This document shows, one piece after another, positions 35,198 through 44,428 of a stretch of DNA of 64,000 nt; position 1 is the stretch's first letter; the number at the start of each line of letters is the position of its first letter. The DNA is from Fischerella thermalis PCC 7521 (GTDB lineage Bacteria > Cyanobacteriota > Cyanobacteriia > Cyanobacteriales > Nostocaceae), in assembly GCF_000317225.1 (NCBI RefSeq), contig NZ_AJLL01000063.1:1-64000 (forward strand), written 5' to 3'. The notes under the pieces are model-generated. The model was not told where the DNA came from, did no database searches, and saw only the letters and a list, made by a program, of their open reading frames with translations. The position numbers were made by a program, and so were the translations under genes.

Positions 35198-35214
35198 GTA
35201 TCGGGAACCTCAAC

Positions 35215-36702
35215 ATGAGCTACATTCTGGCATTAGATTTAGGTACGACTGGTAACCGCGCTTTTGTGTTTGATGTTGTTGGTAAAATTGTCGGACAAGC
35301 ATATCAGGAATTAACACAGTATTATCCTCAGCCGGGATGGTTAGAACACGATGCTGAGGAAATCTGGCAAGATACTTACAGGGTAGTGCAAACTGCGATC
35401 GCTAATGCCAAAATTATTCCCAGTGAAATTGTGGCAATGGGGTTAACGGTACAGCGGGAAACCTGTCTAATTTGGGATAAAACTACTGGAAAACCCCTGC
35501 ATCGCGCGATAGTTTGGCAAGATCGCCGCACTGCTCCTTTGTGTAATCAATTACAGGTACAAGGTTACGCCCAAGAGATTTACGATCGCACTGGTTTAGT
35601 GATTGATGCTTATTTTTCGGCTACAAAGCTGAGGTGGTTGCTAGATCATGTTACAGATGTTGATCTCAAAAATGTTTTAGCTGGAACAATTGATACTTGG
35701 ATTCTGTGGAAACTCACAGGCGGCAAAGTTCACGCGACTGATCACAGCAACGCTAGCCGCACAATGCTGATGAACTTGACAAGTTGTGAATGGGATGAAA
35801 CTTTACTGGAATTATTTCAAATTCCCGCTCATATTTTGCCGGAAATACTACCTAGTTTAGGGAAATTTGGTGTTACTGATTCCAGTTTACTAGGTGCAGA
35901 AATTCCCATCACTGCCGTTTTGGGCGATCAACAGGCAGCTTTATTTGGTCATGGATGCGATCACCCTGGTTTAATGAAATGTACTTACGGTACTGGTAGC
36001 TTTTTAGTTGCTCACACTGGCTGCGACATCGTCCGTTCTCAAAATCAACTGATTTCCACAGTCGCATGGACGCAAATTCGCAACGGTAGCTTAGATGTGG
36101 GCTACGCCCTCGAAGGTAGCATGTTTACCAGTGGAGCATGTATCCAATGGCTGCGGGATGGCATCCAATTAATCAAAACTGCTGCGGAGACAGAAGCGAT
36201 CGCCAATCAAGTTACAGATAACGGTGGTGTATATTTTGTACCTGCCTTTAGCGGACTGGGCGCACCCCACTGGGATATGAGTGCCAGGGGAGCTTTTTTT
36301 GGTATTACCGCCGCCGTCCAACCGCAGCATTTAGTTAGGGCTGTGTTGGAAGCGATCGCCTACCAAGTTAAAGAAGTAGTGGCAGCAATCAGTGTAACTT
36401 GCAACACACCACTACAAAAATTAACAGTAGATGGTGGTGCGTGTGAGAACAATTTTCTCATGCAATTTCAGGCAGATTTGTTAGGTATTGCGGTGGAACG
36501 TCCAGTGAACCGGGATACCACAGTTCAAGGTATTGCTTTTGCGGCTGGTTTAGCAGGGGGATTTTGGAAGAGTTATGCGGAACTAGTACAGCAAAGGCAA
36601 ATTGATCGTTACTTCTCGCCTAGTGATAGAAGTGAGTATGCAATGGTCAATTTTATTACTTGGCAAAAGGCAGTAGAACGGGCTAAGTATTGGGCAGAAT
36701 AG
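35215..36702 (+). CDS. glpK: Glycerol kinase
   Basis: From the ATG at 35215 the protein has 495 residues, the normal length. FGGY-family motifs: LALDLGTTGNRAFVFD (phosphate loop, with Gly-Asn where many have Ser-Ser), QRETCLIWDK, AIVWQDRRTA, GDQQAALFGHGC and LTVDGGACENNFLMQFQADLL with the ADP-binding motif. It phosphorylates glycerol to sn-glycerol-3-phosphate for lipid synthesis or catabolism. An upstream in-frame start at 35146 overlaps the TPR gene and adds an unlikely leader. No glpF or glpD gene is nearby. Confidence 0.92.
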   Translation: MSYILALDLGTTGNRAFVFDVVGKIVGQAYQELTQYYPQPGWLEHDAEEIWQDTYRVVQTAIANAKIIPSEIVAMGLTVQRETCLIWDKTTGKPLHRAIVWQDRRTAPLCNQLQVQGYAQEIYDRTGLVIDAYFSATKLRWLLDHVTDVDLKNVLAGTIDTWILWKLTGGKVHATDHSNASRTMLMNLTSCEWDETLLELFQIPAHILPEILPSLGKFGVTDSSLLGAEIPITAVLGDQQAALFGHGCDHPGLMKCTYGTGSFLVAHTGCDIVRSQNQLISTVAWTQIRNGSLDVGYALEGSMFTSGACIQWLRDGIQLIKTAAETEAIANQVTDNGGVYFVPAFSGLGAPHWDMSARGAFFGITAAVQPQHLVRAVLEAIAYQVKEVVAAISVTCNTPLQKLTVDGGACENNFLMQFQADLLGIAVERPVNRDTTVQGIAFAAGLAGGFWKSYAELVQQRQIDRYFSPSDRSEYAMVNFITWQKAVERAKYWAE

Positions 36703-37134
36703 ACAAGCTGTTAGTAGTCTGGAGTTAAATAAAAAACCGCACCAGGCGCAGAGGACGCAGAGGAAGAAGAGGAGAGGATAAAACTAGAAATTGGTTTACT
36801 CGGCAAAGTTTGTGTGACAGAGTACTAGGAAGATTTGGTCAATATGATGTAATTTACGAAAACCCCACAATGACGCTTGTATCAAAATTGATGACAATTT
36901 AAGAAAAATGAACAATAACCATGTCTAGAACAAAAATCCTAATAATGGTGTTGGTCTGACTACTACCAGTCCTGACAAATCTACCACTCATATGGAAATG
37001 TTGTTGGCTCTCAAGAAAACAAGCAAGTAAATAGGGAGATGCGATCGCATTACGTGTTGAGTTTGAGTAGTGCGATCGCATTGTAGATTGAGAGCAGGCT
37101 ATGCAAAAATGTAATTTTTGCAGCAACGGCAAAA
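36703..37134. other. Spacer with CGCAGAGG-type and HIP1 repeats
   Basis: Contains an interspersed repeat AACCGCACCAGGCGCAGAGG (36738-36757, continuing) of a kind also at 49303 and 50395, and two TGCGATCGCATT palindromes (37039 and 37072 regions) about 33 bases apart. No gene seen. Confidence 0.5.
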
Positions 37135-37962
37135 GTGAAAACAGACAGTATTTTTTACCAATTATTTGCAGAATTTCCCAGTATTTTCTTTGAGTTGATT
37201 GGACGCTCCCCCAGTAATAGTCAAGATTATCAGTTTCGCTCGGTAGAAATTAAACAAACCGCTTTTCGTATTGATGGCGTATTTCTACCACCAGAAGACA
37301 GTCCAGACAAAACAGTATATTTCTGTGAAGTCCAGTTTCAAAAAGATCAATTTCTCTATCACCGGGTATTTGCAGAACTATTTCTGTATTTAGACCAAAA
37401 TCCATCTACCTACGACTGGTACACTGTTGTTATTTACCCTAAACGGAGCCTGGAACCAGATAAAAACAGGCTGCATCAGGTTTTACTAGAAAGTTCAAAA
37501 GTGCAGCGTGTTTATCTTGATGAACTAGAAACCTCAGCAAACAGGTCTTTGGGTATTGGTGTTGTTAAGTTAGTAGTAGAACCAGAAGAAAATGCTGCTA
37601 ACTATGCGAAACAACTCATTGCACAAGCAAGGCAAGAGGGAGGAGATCGTTTATCTGCAAGAGCGATAATAGATTTAATCGAAACAATCATAGTCTACAA
37701 ATTTCCACAATTAAGCCGCCAAGAGGTGGAAGAGATGCTGAAATTGAGCGAACTAAAACAAACTAGAGTTTACCAAGAAGCATTGGAAGAAGGACGACAA
37801 GAAGGACGACAAGAAGGACGACAAGAAGGAGTCAAAGAAGGTAAGTTAGCTGCTGTTCCCCTGTTGCTAAAAGCAGGAGTGAGTGTAGAAGAAATAGCTC
37901 AACAGTTAGAAGTTGAGATTGAAGCAGTTAGGCAAATAGCACAGCAACAGTCTATAGGTTAA
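37135..37962 (+). CDS. Rpn-family (DUF2887) PD-(D/E)XK nuclease-like protein
   Basis: A 275-residue protein, GTG start. The N-terminal region has the Rpn/DUF2887 pattern: SIFYQLFAEFPSIFFELIG, RIDGVFLPPED (Asp), YFCEVQFQKD (Glu-x-Gln) and LYLDQNPSTYDWYTVVIYP. These proteins are related to transposase-like recombination-promoting nucleases and are abundant in cyanobacteria. Near residue 220 is a threefold tandem EGRQ repeat (three near-identical 12-base units), then a helix-turn-helix-like tail AGVSVEEIAQQLEVEIEAV. Repeat number may vary between strains. Confidence 0.85.
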   Translation: MKTDSIFYQLFAEFPSIFFELIGRSPSNSQDYQFRSVEIKQTAFRIDGVFLPPEDSPDKTVYFCEVQFQKDQFLYHRVFAELFLYLDQNPSTYDWYTVVIYPKRSLEPDKNRLHQVLLESSKVQRVYLDELETSANRSLGIGVVKLVVEPEENAANYAKQLIAQARQEGGDRLSARAIIDLIETIIVYKFPQLSRQEVEEMLKLSELKQTRVYQEALEEGRQEGRQEGRQEGVKEGKLAAVPLLLKAGVSVEEIAQQLEVEIEAVRQIAQQQSIG

Positions 37963-38103
37963 AGGCGAAAAGGGAAAGGGGTCTATTTTGAAAATTGAAA
38001 ATAAGCATAGATAAAGTAGGTGTGATCGCCTCTGCTACACCATCATCCAACCTCAGAAGTTTACTTTTCAAGCTTTGAGGTTCAGCATTCGAGTTTGGAA
38101 CAT

Positions 38104-38229
38104 GAAATTTCTCACTTGAAACGAGAAAATTCTTACTTGAAATGAAAAGTTTCTTACTTGAAACGAGAAATTTCTCACTTCAGATGAGAAACTTCTAGGT
38201 TAAAACGAGAAACTTTTCACTTGTAATGA
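38104..38229. repeat. 21-bp tandem repeat, six units
   Basis: Six contiguous 21-base units of the type GAAATTTCTCACTTGAAACG+A, at 38104, 38125, 38146, 38167, 38188 and 38209; units 1 to 4 are the most alike. Degenerate flanking units may exist on both sides. Stops occur in every sense reading, so it is not coding. It lies between the Rpn gene and a disrupted acetyltransferase. Confidence 0.85.
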
Positions 38230-38273
38230 AAATAGCCGAGTTTAAAACTTCATCATTGAAGCTGAAAACAAGA

Positions 38274-38312
38274 AGAAGCGCCTATTCATGTGTCTGCTCT
38301 TTAGGCGCTTCT
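38274..38312 (-). terminator. Terminator overlapping the end of the acetyltransferase gene
   Basis: Ten-base stem AGAAGCGCCT / AGGCGCTTCT, followed on the minus strand by TCTTGTTTT. The upstream arm lies inside the last codons of the gene. Confidence 0.7.
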
Positions 38313-38950
38313 AACTTGAACATTTCCAGTTCCATTTTATAGTAACGATTTGTGCGTCCAATGGGAATCATGCCTAATCTTTGAATAACGCGCAGTGATC
38401 TGACATTCTCTGAACGCGCGATCGCATAAATTACAGGTAGTTTTAAAGTGTTAAATCCATAATCCAAAATTGCTTTTGCTGCTTCAGTCGCATATCCTTT
38501 ACCCCAAGCCGATTTCTTCAAATGCCAGCCAATCTCGTAATCTTGGGTTAAGTTTTCTTTCTCATCTCGCAGTTGGATCAAAATAATAGTTCCAACAATT
38601 TCTCTACTATCTTTAAGAGCGATCGCCCATAAGCCAGTACCATTATTGAGTTGGGCAAAGTGGCGTTGCATAAAATGGGGATGAATAATGAACCGCCAAG
38701 ATGCCAAGAATGCCAAGAATTGAGTTTTTCAATTAAAAGAGAAAATAAAATCATCCCGCAAATATGCAACGCCGGCAAAGTTTGTCACCCACCGTTGCAG
38801 TAGATTTCTGGAACTCTCAACACTATCAACTTTGGTGATCAAAAAGCGTGTGACTTCATGATCACCGTAAATTTGAAATGCTTGCTCAGCGTCTTGTTCT
38901 GGAACCCAAGTACGAATAATCAGGCGATCAGTTTGTGTAAGGATAATCAT
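38282..38950 (-). pseudogene. GNAT acetyltransferase disrupted by a 112-bp MITE
   Basis: The 5' part (RLIIRTWVPEQDAEQAFQIYG ... LLQRWVTNFA) and the 3' part (QLNNGTGLWAIAL ... KSAWGKGYATEAAKAILDYGF ... SLRVIQRLGM) belong to one RimJ/RimL-type N-acetyltransferase. They are separated by the element at 38662-38773. Removing the element and one 8-base target duplication restores a continuous frame (VTNFAQLNNGTG). The element plus duplication is 120 bases, in frame, but brings a stop codon. The acetyl-CoA site motif is intact. The downstream piece alone is unlikely to fold. Confidence 0.88.
38662..38773. mobile_element. MITE-like element, 112 bp, with target-site duplication
   Basis: Perfect 11-base terminal inverted repeats GGCGTTGCATA / TATGCAACGCC, with further partial pairing inwards (GGGATGA on both sides). 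It is flanked by the direct repeat GGCAAAGT (38654-38661 and 38774-38781). The interior holds CCGCCAAGATGCCAAGAATG-like sequence and no gene. A decayed relative is at 48905-49015. I cannot name the parent transposase. Confidence 0.88.
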
Positions 38951-39093
38951 CAGGGTAATTATACATATCAACTACACCTCAAATTATCCTTACTTGATGG
39001 TTACTCCTCCACCCTTAGGGGAAGCCTAAGAAGGTGCGTCTATACACTCCTCACATTCCTCACACCTTCTAATCACCCCCGATTCCTCATCCC

Positions 39094-39267
39094 TTAATCT
39101 TTAGCAACCACTCTCTTTTCCACCACACTTGAGAGACGATTGATATTAGCACTTAACAGTGGCACTTCTTGTCGACATGTTTGACAAAACCAGTAGAGTT
39201 CACCATGACGGACATGACGCAACAGAGAATCTCCGCAACATGGACATGTGTTGCTTCTCATGTTCAT
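39094..39267 (-). CDS. Small zinc-ribbon protein, 57 residues
   Basis: A short gene with a clear ribosome binding site GGAGGAC six bases before the ATG at 39267. The protein MNMRSNTCPCCGDSLLRHVR continues HGELYWFCQTCRQEVPLL and ends in a basic helix. Two Cys pairs (CPCC and CQTC, 19 residues apart) form a zinc ribbon. Proteins of this type are common and uncharacterised in cyanobacteria; nucleic-acid binding or redox sensing is possible. It begins upstream of convergent sequence and just downstream of the glycosyltransferase gene, on the same strand. Confidence 0.85.
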   Translation of the reverse strand: MNMRSNTCPCCGDSLLRHVRHGELYWFCQTCRQEVPLLSANINRLSSVVEKRVVAKD

Positions 39268-39322
39268 ATTAATGTCCTCCTTAAAAAATTGTTGATTTCA
39301 AAATGTGGTTAGAAAAACTTGT

Positions 39323-40390
39323 TTAAAACAGGATTTTTGCAGAATGAATTCGTCCATTTAAATTAGCGCGGCTAGCGATAATTTGTTCATAAACCGCTTC
39401 GTACCCATTTACCATTTGGGTGACGCTAAATTTGTTTTCTACATATTCTCGGCAAGTACGACGATTTAATTCCAGTGCTTTAGGAATCATTGTCGCCATT
39501 TCTTCAAAACTTTGACAAACAAAACCTGTCACACCGTGAGCAATAACTTCTGGTACAGAACCCCAATTCATTGCAATGACTGGTGTACCAGTTGCCATTG
39601 ATTCAATCATTACCAAACCAAAAGGTTCTTGCCAAGTTATGGGGAACAGAGTGATTGCAGCATTACCAAAAAGTTCTGCTTTCTCGGCGTGATTTATTTC
39701 TCCAAGAAACTGAATTTGCTGACCATCAATTTGGGGAGCAATTTCTTTTTCAAAAAAATCTAAATCCACTGCATCTACTTTTCCAGCCATTTTCAACCGC
39801 CAACCTGTTTTTTTGGCAATAGCGATCGCGTGCTGTGGGCCTTTTTCTGGCGAAAAACGACCTAAAAATGCTAGATATGGTGGATCATCTGGTTTGTCTA
39901 CAAAAGGGTAATCGTTTGTATCAATTCCATTGTAAACTGTACTAATGTAATTCAGGTCTATTTGTCTCTGGGCATTGCTAATACTGATGTATGATTGCTT
40001 TTGGTGATGTCTGTAAACTTTGCGATTGTCTTCGGTGAAGCTACCGTGCAGAGTATGCACTGTAGGCGTTTGTACTAAACTCGCTAAAGCTAAAGCCGAA
40101 ATCCCTACATGGGAATGAATTAAGTCGAATTCCGCTGCTTTCTGGTAAACTTGGCTGAGTTCAAGCATTTCATATGCTGTGTACTCTTTGACGTTGGGGT
40201 CTAAGCGCAGCGCACGGGGATAAACTGCTTCTAGCTTAGCCAAAGTCTGTGAATCTCCAGAAGCGAACAGAGTGACCTCATGACCGCGACGAACTAGTTC
40301 ATCGGTCAAGCGACTCACTACTAGTTCAATTCCTCCATACGTTGGAGGTGGAACTCGTTCCCACAAGGGGGCAACTTGAGCGATTTTCAT
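39323..40390 (-). CDS. Glycosyltransferase family 4 protein
   Basis: A 355-residue GT-B enzyme. N-terminal lobe: PPTYGGIELVVSRLTDEL and HSHVG; C-terminal lobe: AFLGRFSPEKGPQHAI and the nucleotide-sugar site EPFGLVMIESMATGTPVIA with the E-x7-E motif. The family transfers sugars from nucleotide-sugar donors to lipids, polysaccharides or small molecules; the acceptor is unknown. The small zinc-ribbon gene follows 55 bases downstream and is probably on the same transcript. Confidence 0.9.
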   Translation of the reverse strand: MKIAQVAPLWERVPPPTYGGIELVVSRLTDELVRRGHEVTLFASGDSQTLAKLEAVYPRALRLDPNVKEYTAYEMLELSQVYQKAAEFDLIHSHVGISALALASLVQTPTVHTLHGSFTEDNRKVYRHHQKQSYISISNAQRQIDLNYISTVYNGIDTNDYPFVDKPDDPPYLAFLGRFSPEKGPQHAIAIAKKTGWRLKMAGKVDAVDLDFFEKEIAPQIDGQQIQFLGEINHAEKAELFGNAAITLFPITWQEPFGLVMIESMATGTPVIAMNWGSVPEVIAHGVTGFVCQSFEEMATMIPKALELNRRTCREYVENKFSVTQMVNGYEAVYEQIIASRANLNGRIHSAKILF

Positions 40391-40957
40391 AAGTTGTTTT
40401 GGTTCAGCAGGTGATATCGTCCTTAGTTAGTAGGACTTACATGCAATTAGGTAGAGCATTTTTACCTAACTATCTGACTTTAACATTAACCTGAGTCACT
40501 CTTGGTAGTGCAAGATCAATTAACCGAACTTTGCGATCGCCTGCTAGGGCAAAAGATAGATAACAGAACATAAAAAGCTTAGAAAATCAGCTTTTAATAT
40601 ATTCTTAATATTTTGATTATCTTTGCTTTGCCACAATGTACTAGCCATTGTAGAGCATCAGCACAAGCAATCAGGTAACTATACTGATCAATTTAAAAGT
40701 AGTAATACTTTGCTTGCATCTATCTTGGGGATCATAGACAATCAAGAGTTTTGTAGTGAAAAATACTAAATTCTACAAACAGATCAATTTAAGGAACACA
40801 AACTAAATCAAATACACAACCTCACCCCTGTCCCCTCTCCGTGGGTTCACCAGAGGGATGCCATAGCCGGGGTGAGGTAAGCAATAGACAAAGGCAAAAG
40901 TAAAAGGACTATGAGGAGAAATAGTACTAAATACCAATAACCAATAACAAATGACAA
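40391..40957. other. Divergent spacer, no gene seen
   Basis: AT-rich sequence between divergent genes. Holds a CCTCACCCCTGTCCCCTCTCC...GGGGTGAGG imperfect palindrome (40825-40877), a type of interspersed repeat with GGATGCCATAGCC in its loop. No RNA or promoter stands out. Confidence 0.5.
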
Positions 40958-41740
40958 ATGAAAATAGCTACTTGGAATGTTAACTCTATTCGCACCCGCT
41001 TGCAGCACGTTGTTGATTGGTTAATTCAAAATCCAATTGATGTATTGTGTATGCAAGAAACTAAAGTAATTGATGATAATTTTCCGCGATCGCCATTTGA
41101 AGAATTAGGCTACCATATCTATCTATCTGGTCAAAAATCTTACAATGGGGTTGCCATTGTCAGCCTACAACCTCTACAAAATATCAGCACCAGTTTTACA
41201 TCAATCTTGCCAGAAATATCACCAGAATTTGACGAGCAAAAGCGAGTAATTACCGGTGTAATCAATGGTATGAGAATAGTGAATCTTTACGTACCCAATG
41301 GTTCGGCAGTAGGCAGCGAAAAGTACGAATATAAATTGCGATGGTTGGCAATGTTGCGAGAGTATTTGCAAACTCTGCTAGCATCCACACCCAACATTTG
41401 TATGTGTGGTGACTTTAATATTGCCTTGGAAGATAAAGATATCCACGAAAAAGTGAATCCAGAAAATCATATTATGGCATCCGAACCAGAGCGCCAAGCT
41501 CTGCGGGATATCTTGACACTGGGATTTGCTGACGCTTTTCGCAAATTCACATCAGAAGGTGGGTACTATAGCTGGTGGGATTACCGCGCCGCATCATTTC
41601 GCCGCAACTTGGGTTGGCGAATTGACCATCACTATCTCACACCCAATTTGTACGAGCTCGCAAAAAGCTGCACTATAGATATACTTCCAAGAAAGTTAAC
41701 TCAACCTAGTGATCATGCTCCTGTAATTCTGGAATTGTAG
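40958..41740 (+). CDS. xth: Exodeoxyribonuclease III
   Basis: A complete 260-residue ExoIII/AP endonuclease. Motifs in order: IATWNVNSIRTR (Asn), CMQETKV (metal Glu), LYVPNG, GDFNIA (Asp/Asn), YSWWDYRA, RIDHHYLT and PSDHAPVILEL (Asp-His). It cuts DNA at abasic sites and removes 3' blocking groups in base excision repair. Single gene. Confidence 0.95.
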   Translation: MKIATWNVNSIRTRLQHVVDWLIQNPIDVLCMQETKVIDDNFPRSPFEELGYHIYLSGQKSYNGVAIVSLQPLQNISTSFTSILPEISPEFDEQKRVITGVINGMRIVNLYVPNGSAVGSEKYEYKLRWLAMLREYLQTLLASTPNICMCGDFNIALEDKDIHEKVNPENHIMASEPERQALRDILTLGFADAFRKFTSEGGYYSWWDYRAASFRRNLGWRIDHHYLTPNLYELAKSCTIDILPRKLTQPSDHAPVILEL

Positions 41741-41967
41741 ACATGAAACGCGATCGCCAAACTTTTCTAATTCCGTCAAATTCACATCTGTGATGGTGCA
41801 TTAGCTAGAGGGTTAACGCTACTACCTCCTAATTTTGGAAGTTTAAAATACAAGGGATCGAGGATAGGGGGGACGAGTTGGAGGACAAGGGAGAATGTTA
41901 ATCAAATACTCTCCCTTGTCTTTGCGTCACCCTCTCCCCCGCCCCCTACACCCAACCCAAAATCACT

Positions 41968-42843
41968 ATGTTTCTAGTCACAGGAGCTTCCGGAGGAATA
42001 GGTCGTCGTGTCGTGCGAATTCTGCGCGATCGCGAAATGTCAGTTCGAGCATTTGTTCGTCTCACCTCGCGTTATGGAGAGTTAGAACATCGAGGTGCTG
42101 AAATTTTTATTGGTGATTTAGAACAACAAAAAGATATTCACAAAGCTTGTCAAGATGTCCAGTACATTATCAGCACTCACAGTTCTGATGGCAATCCCTT
42201 AGCTTTAGACTACCGCGCCAATATAGAGCTAATTGACCAAGCAAAAGTCAATGGAGTGCAACATTTTGTATTAATTTCCGTATTAGGAGCTGACCGAGGA
42301 TATGAAGATGCTCCGGTGTTCAAGGCCAAACGAGCAGTAGAAAGATATTTAGAAAGCAGTGGCTTAAATTACACTATTTTACGTCCAGCTGGATTAGCAT
42401 CTAACTTGCTGCCATTGGCAGAGCGATTTCGGGAAACAGGGGTATACTTGCTAATTGGCGACCCCAAAAACCGGACTTCGATTGTGAGTACAGACGATTT
42501 AGCAAGGATGGTAGTAGATTCTGTGACAGTTGCGGGCGCTCGCAATCAAATTTTACCTGTTGGAGGACCAGAGATTTTATTACGTGAAGATATTCCCAGA
42601 ATTTTCGGTCGCATCTTTAACAAAGAGCCAATCATAATTAATCCGCCACTATTTATGATTGACGGTTTGCGTGGTGTGTTGGGTTTTATTAATCCCCAAG
42701 CACAAAAAAATTTGGGAACCTTTCGCACATTGCTGGCAAACGAATTTTTCTGTACAACTGAAGAAATTACCAACTTAGAAGCGATTTTCGGTTTTGAGTT
42801 GGAAACACTAGAACATTTTTTACGGCGTTATTTAGCAGTCTAA
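41968..42843 (+). CDS. NAD(P)-binding SDR-like protein (NmrA/Ycf39-type)
   Basis: A 291-residue atypical short-chain dehydrogenase. The dinucleotide loop is VTGASGGIGRRVVRIL at the N-terminus, with Arg residues (VRAFVR) after strand 2 that fit NADP binding. It continues with GDLEQQKDIHKAC, FVLISVLGAD and YTILRPAGLASNLLP. Members of this group act as reductases, redox sensors or assembly factors (for example Ycf39 in photosystem II). The exact role is not predictable. It is followed by a repeat hairpin and the HlyD-like gene. Confidence 0.85.
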   Translation: MFLVTGASGGIGRRVVRILRDREMSVRAFVRLTSRYGELEHRGAEIFIGDLEQQKDIHKACQDVQYIISTHSSDGNPLALDYRANIELIDQAKVNGVQHFVLISVLGADRGYEDAPVFKAKRAVERYLESSGLNYTILRPAGLASNLLPLAERFRETGVYLLIGDPKNRTSIVSTDDLARMVVDSVTVAGARNQILPVGGPEILLREDIPRIFGRIFNKEPIIINPPLFMIDGLRGVLGFINPQAQKNLGTFRTLLANEFFCTTEEITNLEAIFGFELETLEHFLRRYLAV

Positions 42844-42925
42844 TTTAGTTGGTTGTTGATTGTTAGTAGTTGTTGGGAAACAACCAACAACCAACAAACA
42901 ACCACTAACCACTAACCACCAACAA
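42844..42925. repeat. TTGTTGG/CAACCAA repeat hairpin
   Basis: TTGGTTGTTGATTGTTAG is followed after GGGAAA by CAACCAACAACCAACAAACA and CACTAACC units. It forms a long imperfect hairpin between the reductase and HlyD genes and would be translated as a spurious QP-TTN leader if the upstream start were used. Confidence 0.6.
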
Positions 42926-42931
42926 AATTCT

Positions 42932-44428
42932 ATGAGATACTCCCTAGCCGCAAATGCTGCTCAAGCACGTCAAACAAAACAAAGATTTGCTAAACCAGAC
43001 GAACAACTGTCTTATGAATTGGGTAAGGCGGTGCAAGAATTACCGCCTTTGTATACAAGATTATTAGCGGGAACAATTAGTGCAATCGTGTTTGGAGCGA
43101 TCGCATGGGCACATTTTTCCGAAGTAGATGAAGTGGCGACAGCAAGCGGAGAGTTAATTGCTTCTAGCCAAGTACGACCGATTACATCCCTGGGAAATGG
43201 CTCGATTTTAGCAGTGAAAGTTAAAGAAGGCGATCGCGTCAACAAAGGCCAGGTTCTAATTGAACGTGACCCAGAGATACAACAATCTGATGTTGTACGC
43301 CTCAGTAAATCTGCTGATTTAATCAAAGCAGACTTACGACGTTTGGATGCAGAACGTACAGGAGCAACAACCACAGGTACACAACTGCAAGATCAACTTC
43401 TGACTTCGCGCCTACAAGATTACAAAGCACGTCAAGCAGCAGCAGAAGCAGAAGCAAATCGTCAAAAAGCCTTGATTGAACAAGCCAAAGTCCGCCTTAG
43501 TCGGTTGCAAGATAACTTAGCTAACGCCCAAACTAGCCTTGCTAATGCCAAAACCAACCTCATCAATGCCAAAAGTCTGCGAGAGAAAGTTGTTAGTAAT
43601 TTGGCGATCGCTCAACAAAGAGAACAAGGATTACGCACCCTCGATAATTCTGGTGCCATACCTAGAATAGATTACCTAGAAGCACAAGATAGACTCAATC
43701 GCGCCAAAGCAGAAATTACCAGAGCCAATGATGAAGTCACCAACGCTCAAAATAAAATCACAGAGGCGCAAGATAAAGTCGTATCTTTAAAAAAAGATAT
43801 TGATGCTCAAAAGCAAGAAATTCTCCAAGCCCAAGCAGCTTATCAAGCCGCTAGCACTCAAGCACAGCGTTTAGCTTCAGAACGTTTAAGTGAAATTTTG
43901 ACCCAAATTAACAAACGTAAAGAAGAACTCACCAACGTTCAAGGTCAGTTAGATCAAGCGCAAAAGCAGCGACAGTTAGAAACCATAGAAGCTCCAGTGT
44001 CAGGAACAGTCTATAGAGTCAAAGCTACTAAAGGGCCTGTACAATCAGGTGAAGAATTACTTTCCATTCTGCCAGATGGGGAAGAATTGCTCCTGGAAGT
44101 CAAAGTCCTCAACCGTGATATCGGTTTTATTCGCCAAGGGATGAAAGCAAAAGTGAAAATGGCCACCTTCCCGTTTCAGGAATTTGGCGTTGTTGATGGA
44201 GAAGTTCTTCAAGTCAGTCCCAATGCCATTGTTGATAAAGAATTAGGTTTAGTTTTCCCCACTAGAATTAAGCTAGCAAAACACTCTTTGATGGTGCGGG
44301 GTCAAGAAGTTGGTTTTACTCCTGGTATGGCTGCTAATGGTGAAATTGTCACCCGTAAAAAGTCAGTATTGACTTTCATTTTAGAACCTGTAACTCGCAG
44401 ATTCAGCGAAGCATTTTCTGTCAGGTAA
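42932..44428 (+). CDS. HlyD-family membrane fusion protein (type I secretion/ABC exporter adaptor)
   Basis: From the ATG at 42932 the protein has 498 residues: cytosolic N-terminus, one helix (about residues 48-68), a lipoyl-like hairpin half (NGSILAVKVKEGDRVNKGQVL), a long coiled coil (about 110-350) and the closing half with APVSGTVYRVKATKGPVQSGE and a beta-barrel tail. HlyD adaptors connect an inner-membrane ABC exporter with an outer-membrane channel. No exporter gene is adjacent. An earlier in-frame start at 42860 would translate the repeat and is rejected. Confidence 0.88.
   Translation: MRYSLAANAAQARQTKQRFAKPDEQLSYELGKAVQELPPLYTRLLAGTISAIVFGAIAWAHFSEVDEVATASGELIASSQVRPITSLGNGSILAVKVKEGDRVNKGQVLIERDPEIQQSDVVRLSKSADLIKADLRRLDAERTGATTTGTQLQDQLLTSRLQDYKARQAAAEAEANRQKALIEQAKVRLSRLQDNLANAQTSLANAKTNLINAKSLREKVVSNLAIAQQREQGLRTLDNSGAIPRIDYLEAQDRLNRAKAEITRANDEVTNAQNKITEAQDKVVSLKKDIDAQKQEILQAQAAYQAASTQAQRLASERLSEILTQINKRKEELTNVQGQLDQAQKQRQLETIEAPVSGTVYRVKATKGPVQSGEELLSILPDGEELLLEVKVLNRDIGFIRQGMKAKVKMATFPFQEFGVVDGEVLQVSPNAIVDKELGLVFPTRIKLAKHSLMVRGQEVGFTPGMAANGEIVTRKKSVLTFILEPVTRRFSEAFSVR

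Noticed and set aside
38104-38229. CRISPR-like array
   Set aside because: Units are contiguous 21-mers with no spacers between them, and no cas genes are near.
39029-39070. Yfr1-like small RNA (ACTCCTCACA inside an AGAAGGTG/CACCTTCT stem)
   Set aside because: The single-stranded ACTCCTCACAC core is not exact and no second hairpin with a T run follows.
42860-42931. N-terminal extension of the HlyD-like protein
   Set aside because: It is the translation of a CAACAA/CACTAACC repeat, and the ATG at 42932 fits the family.
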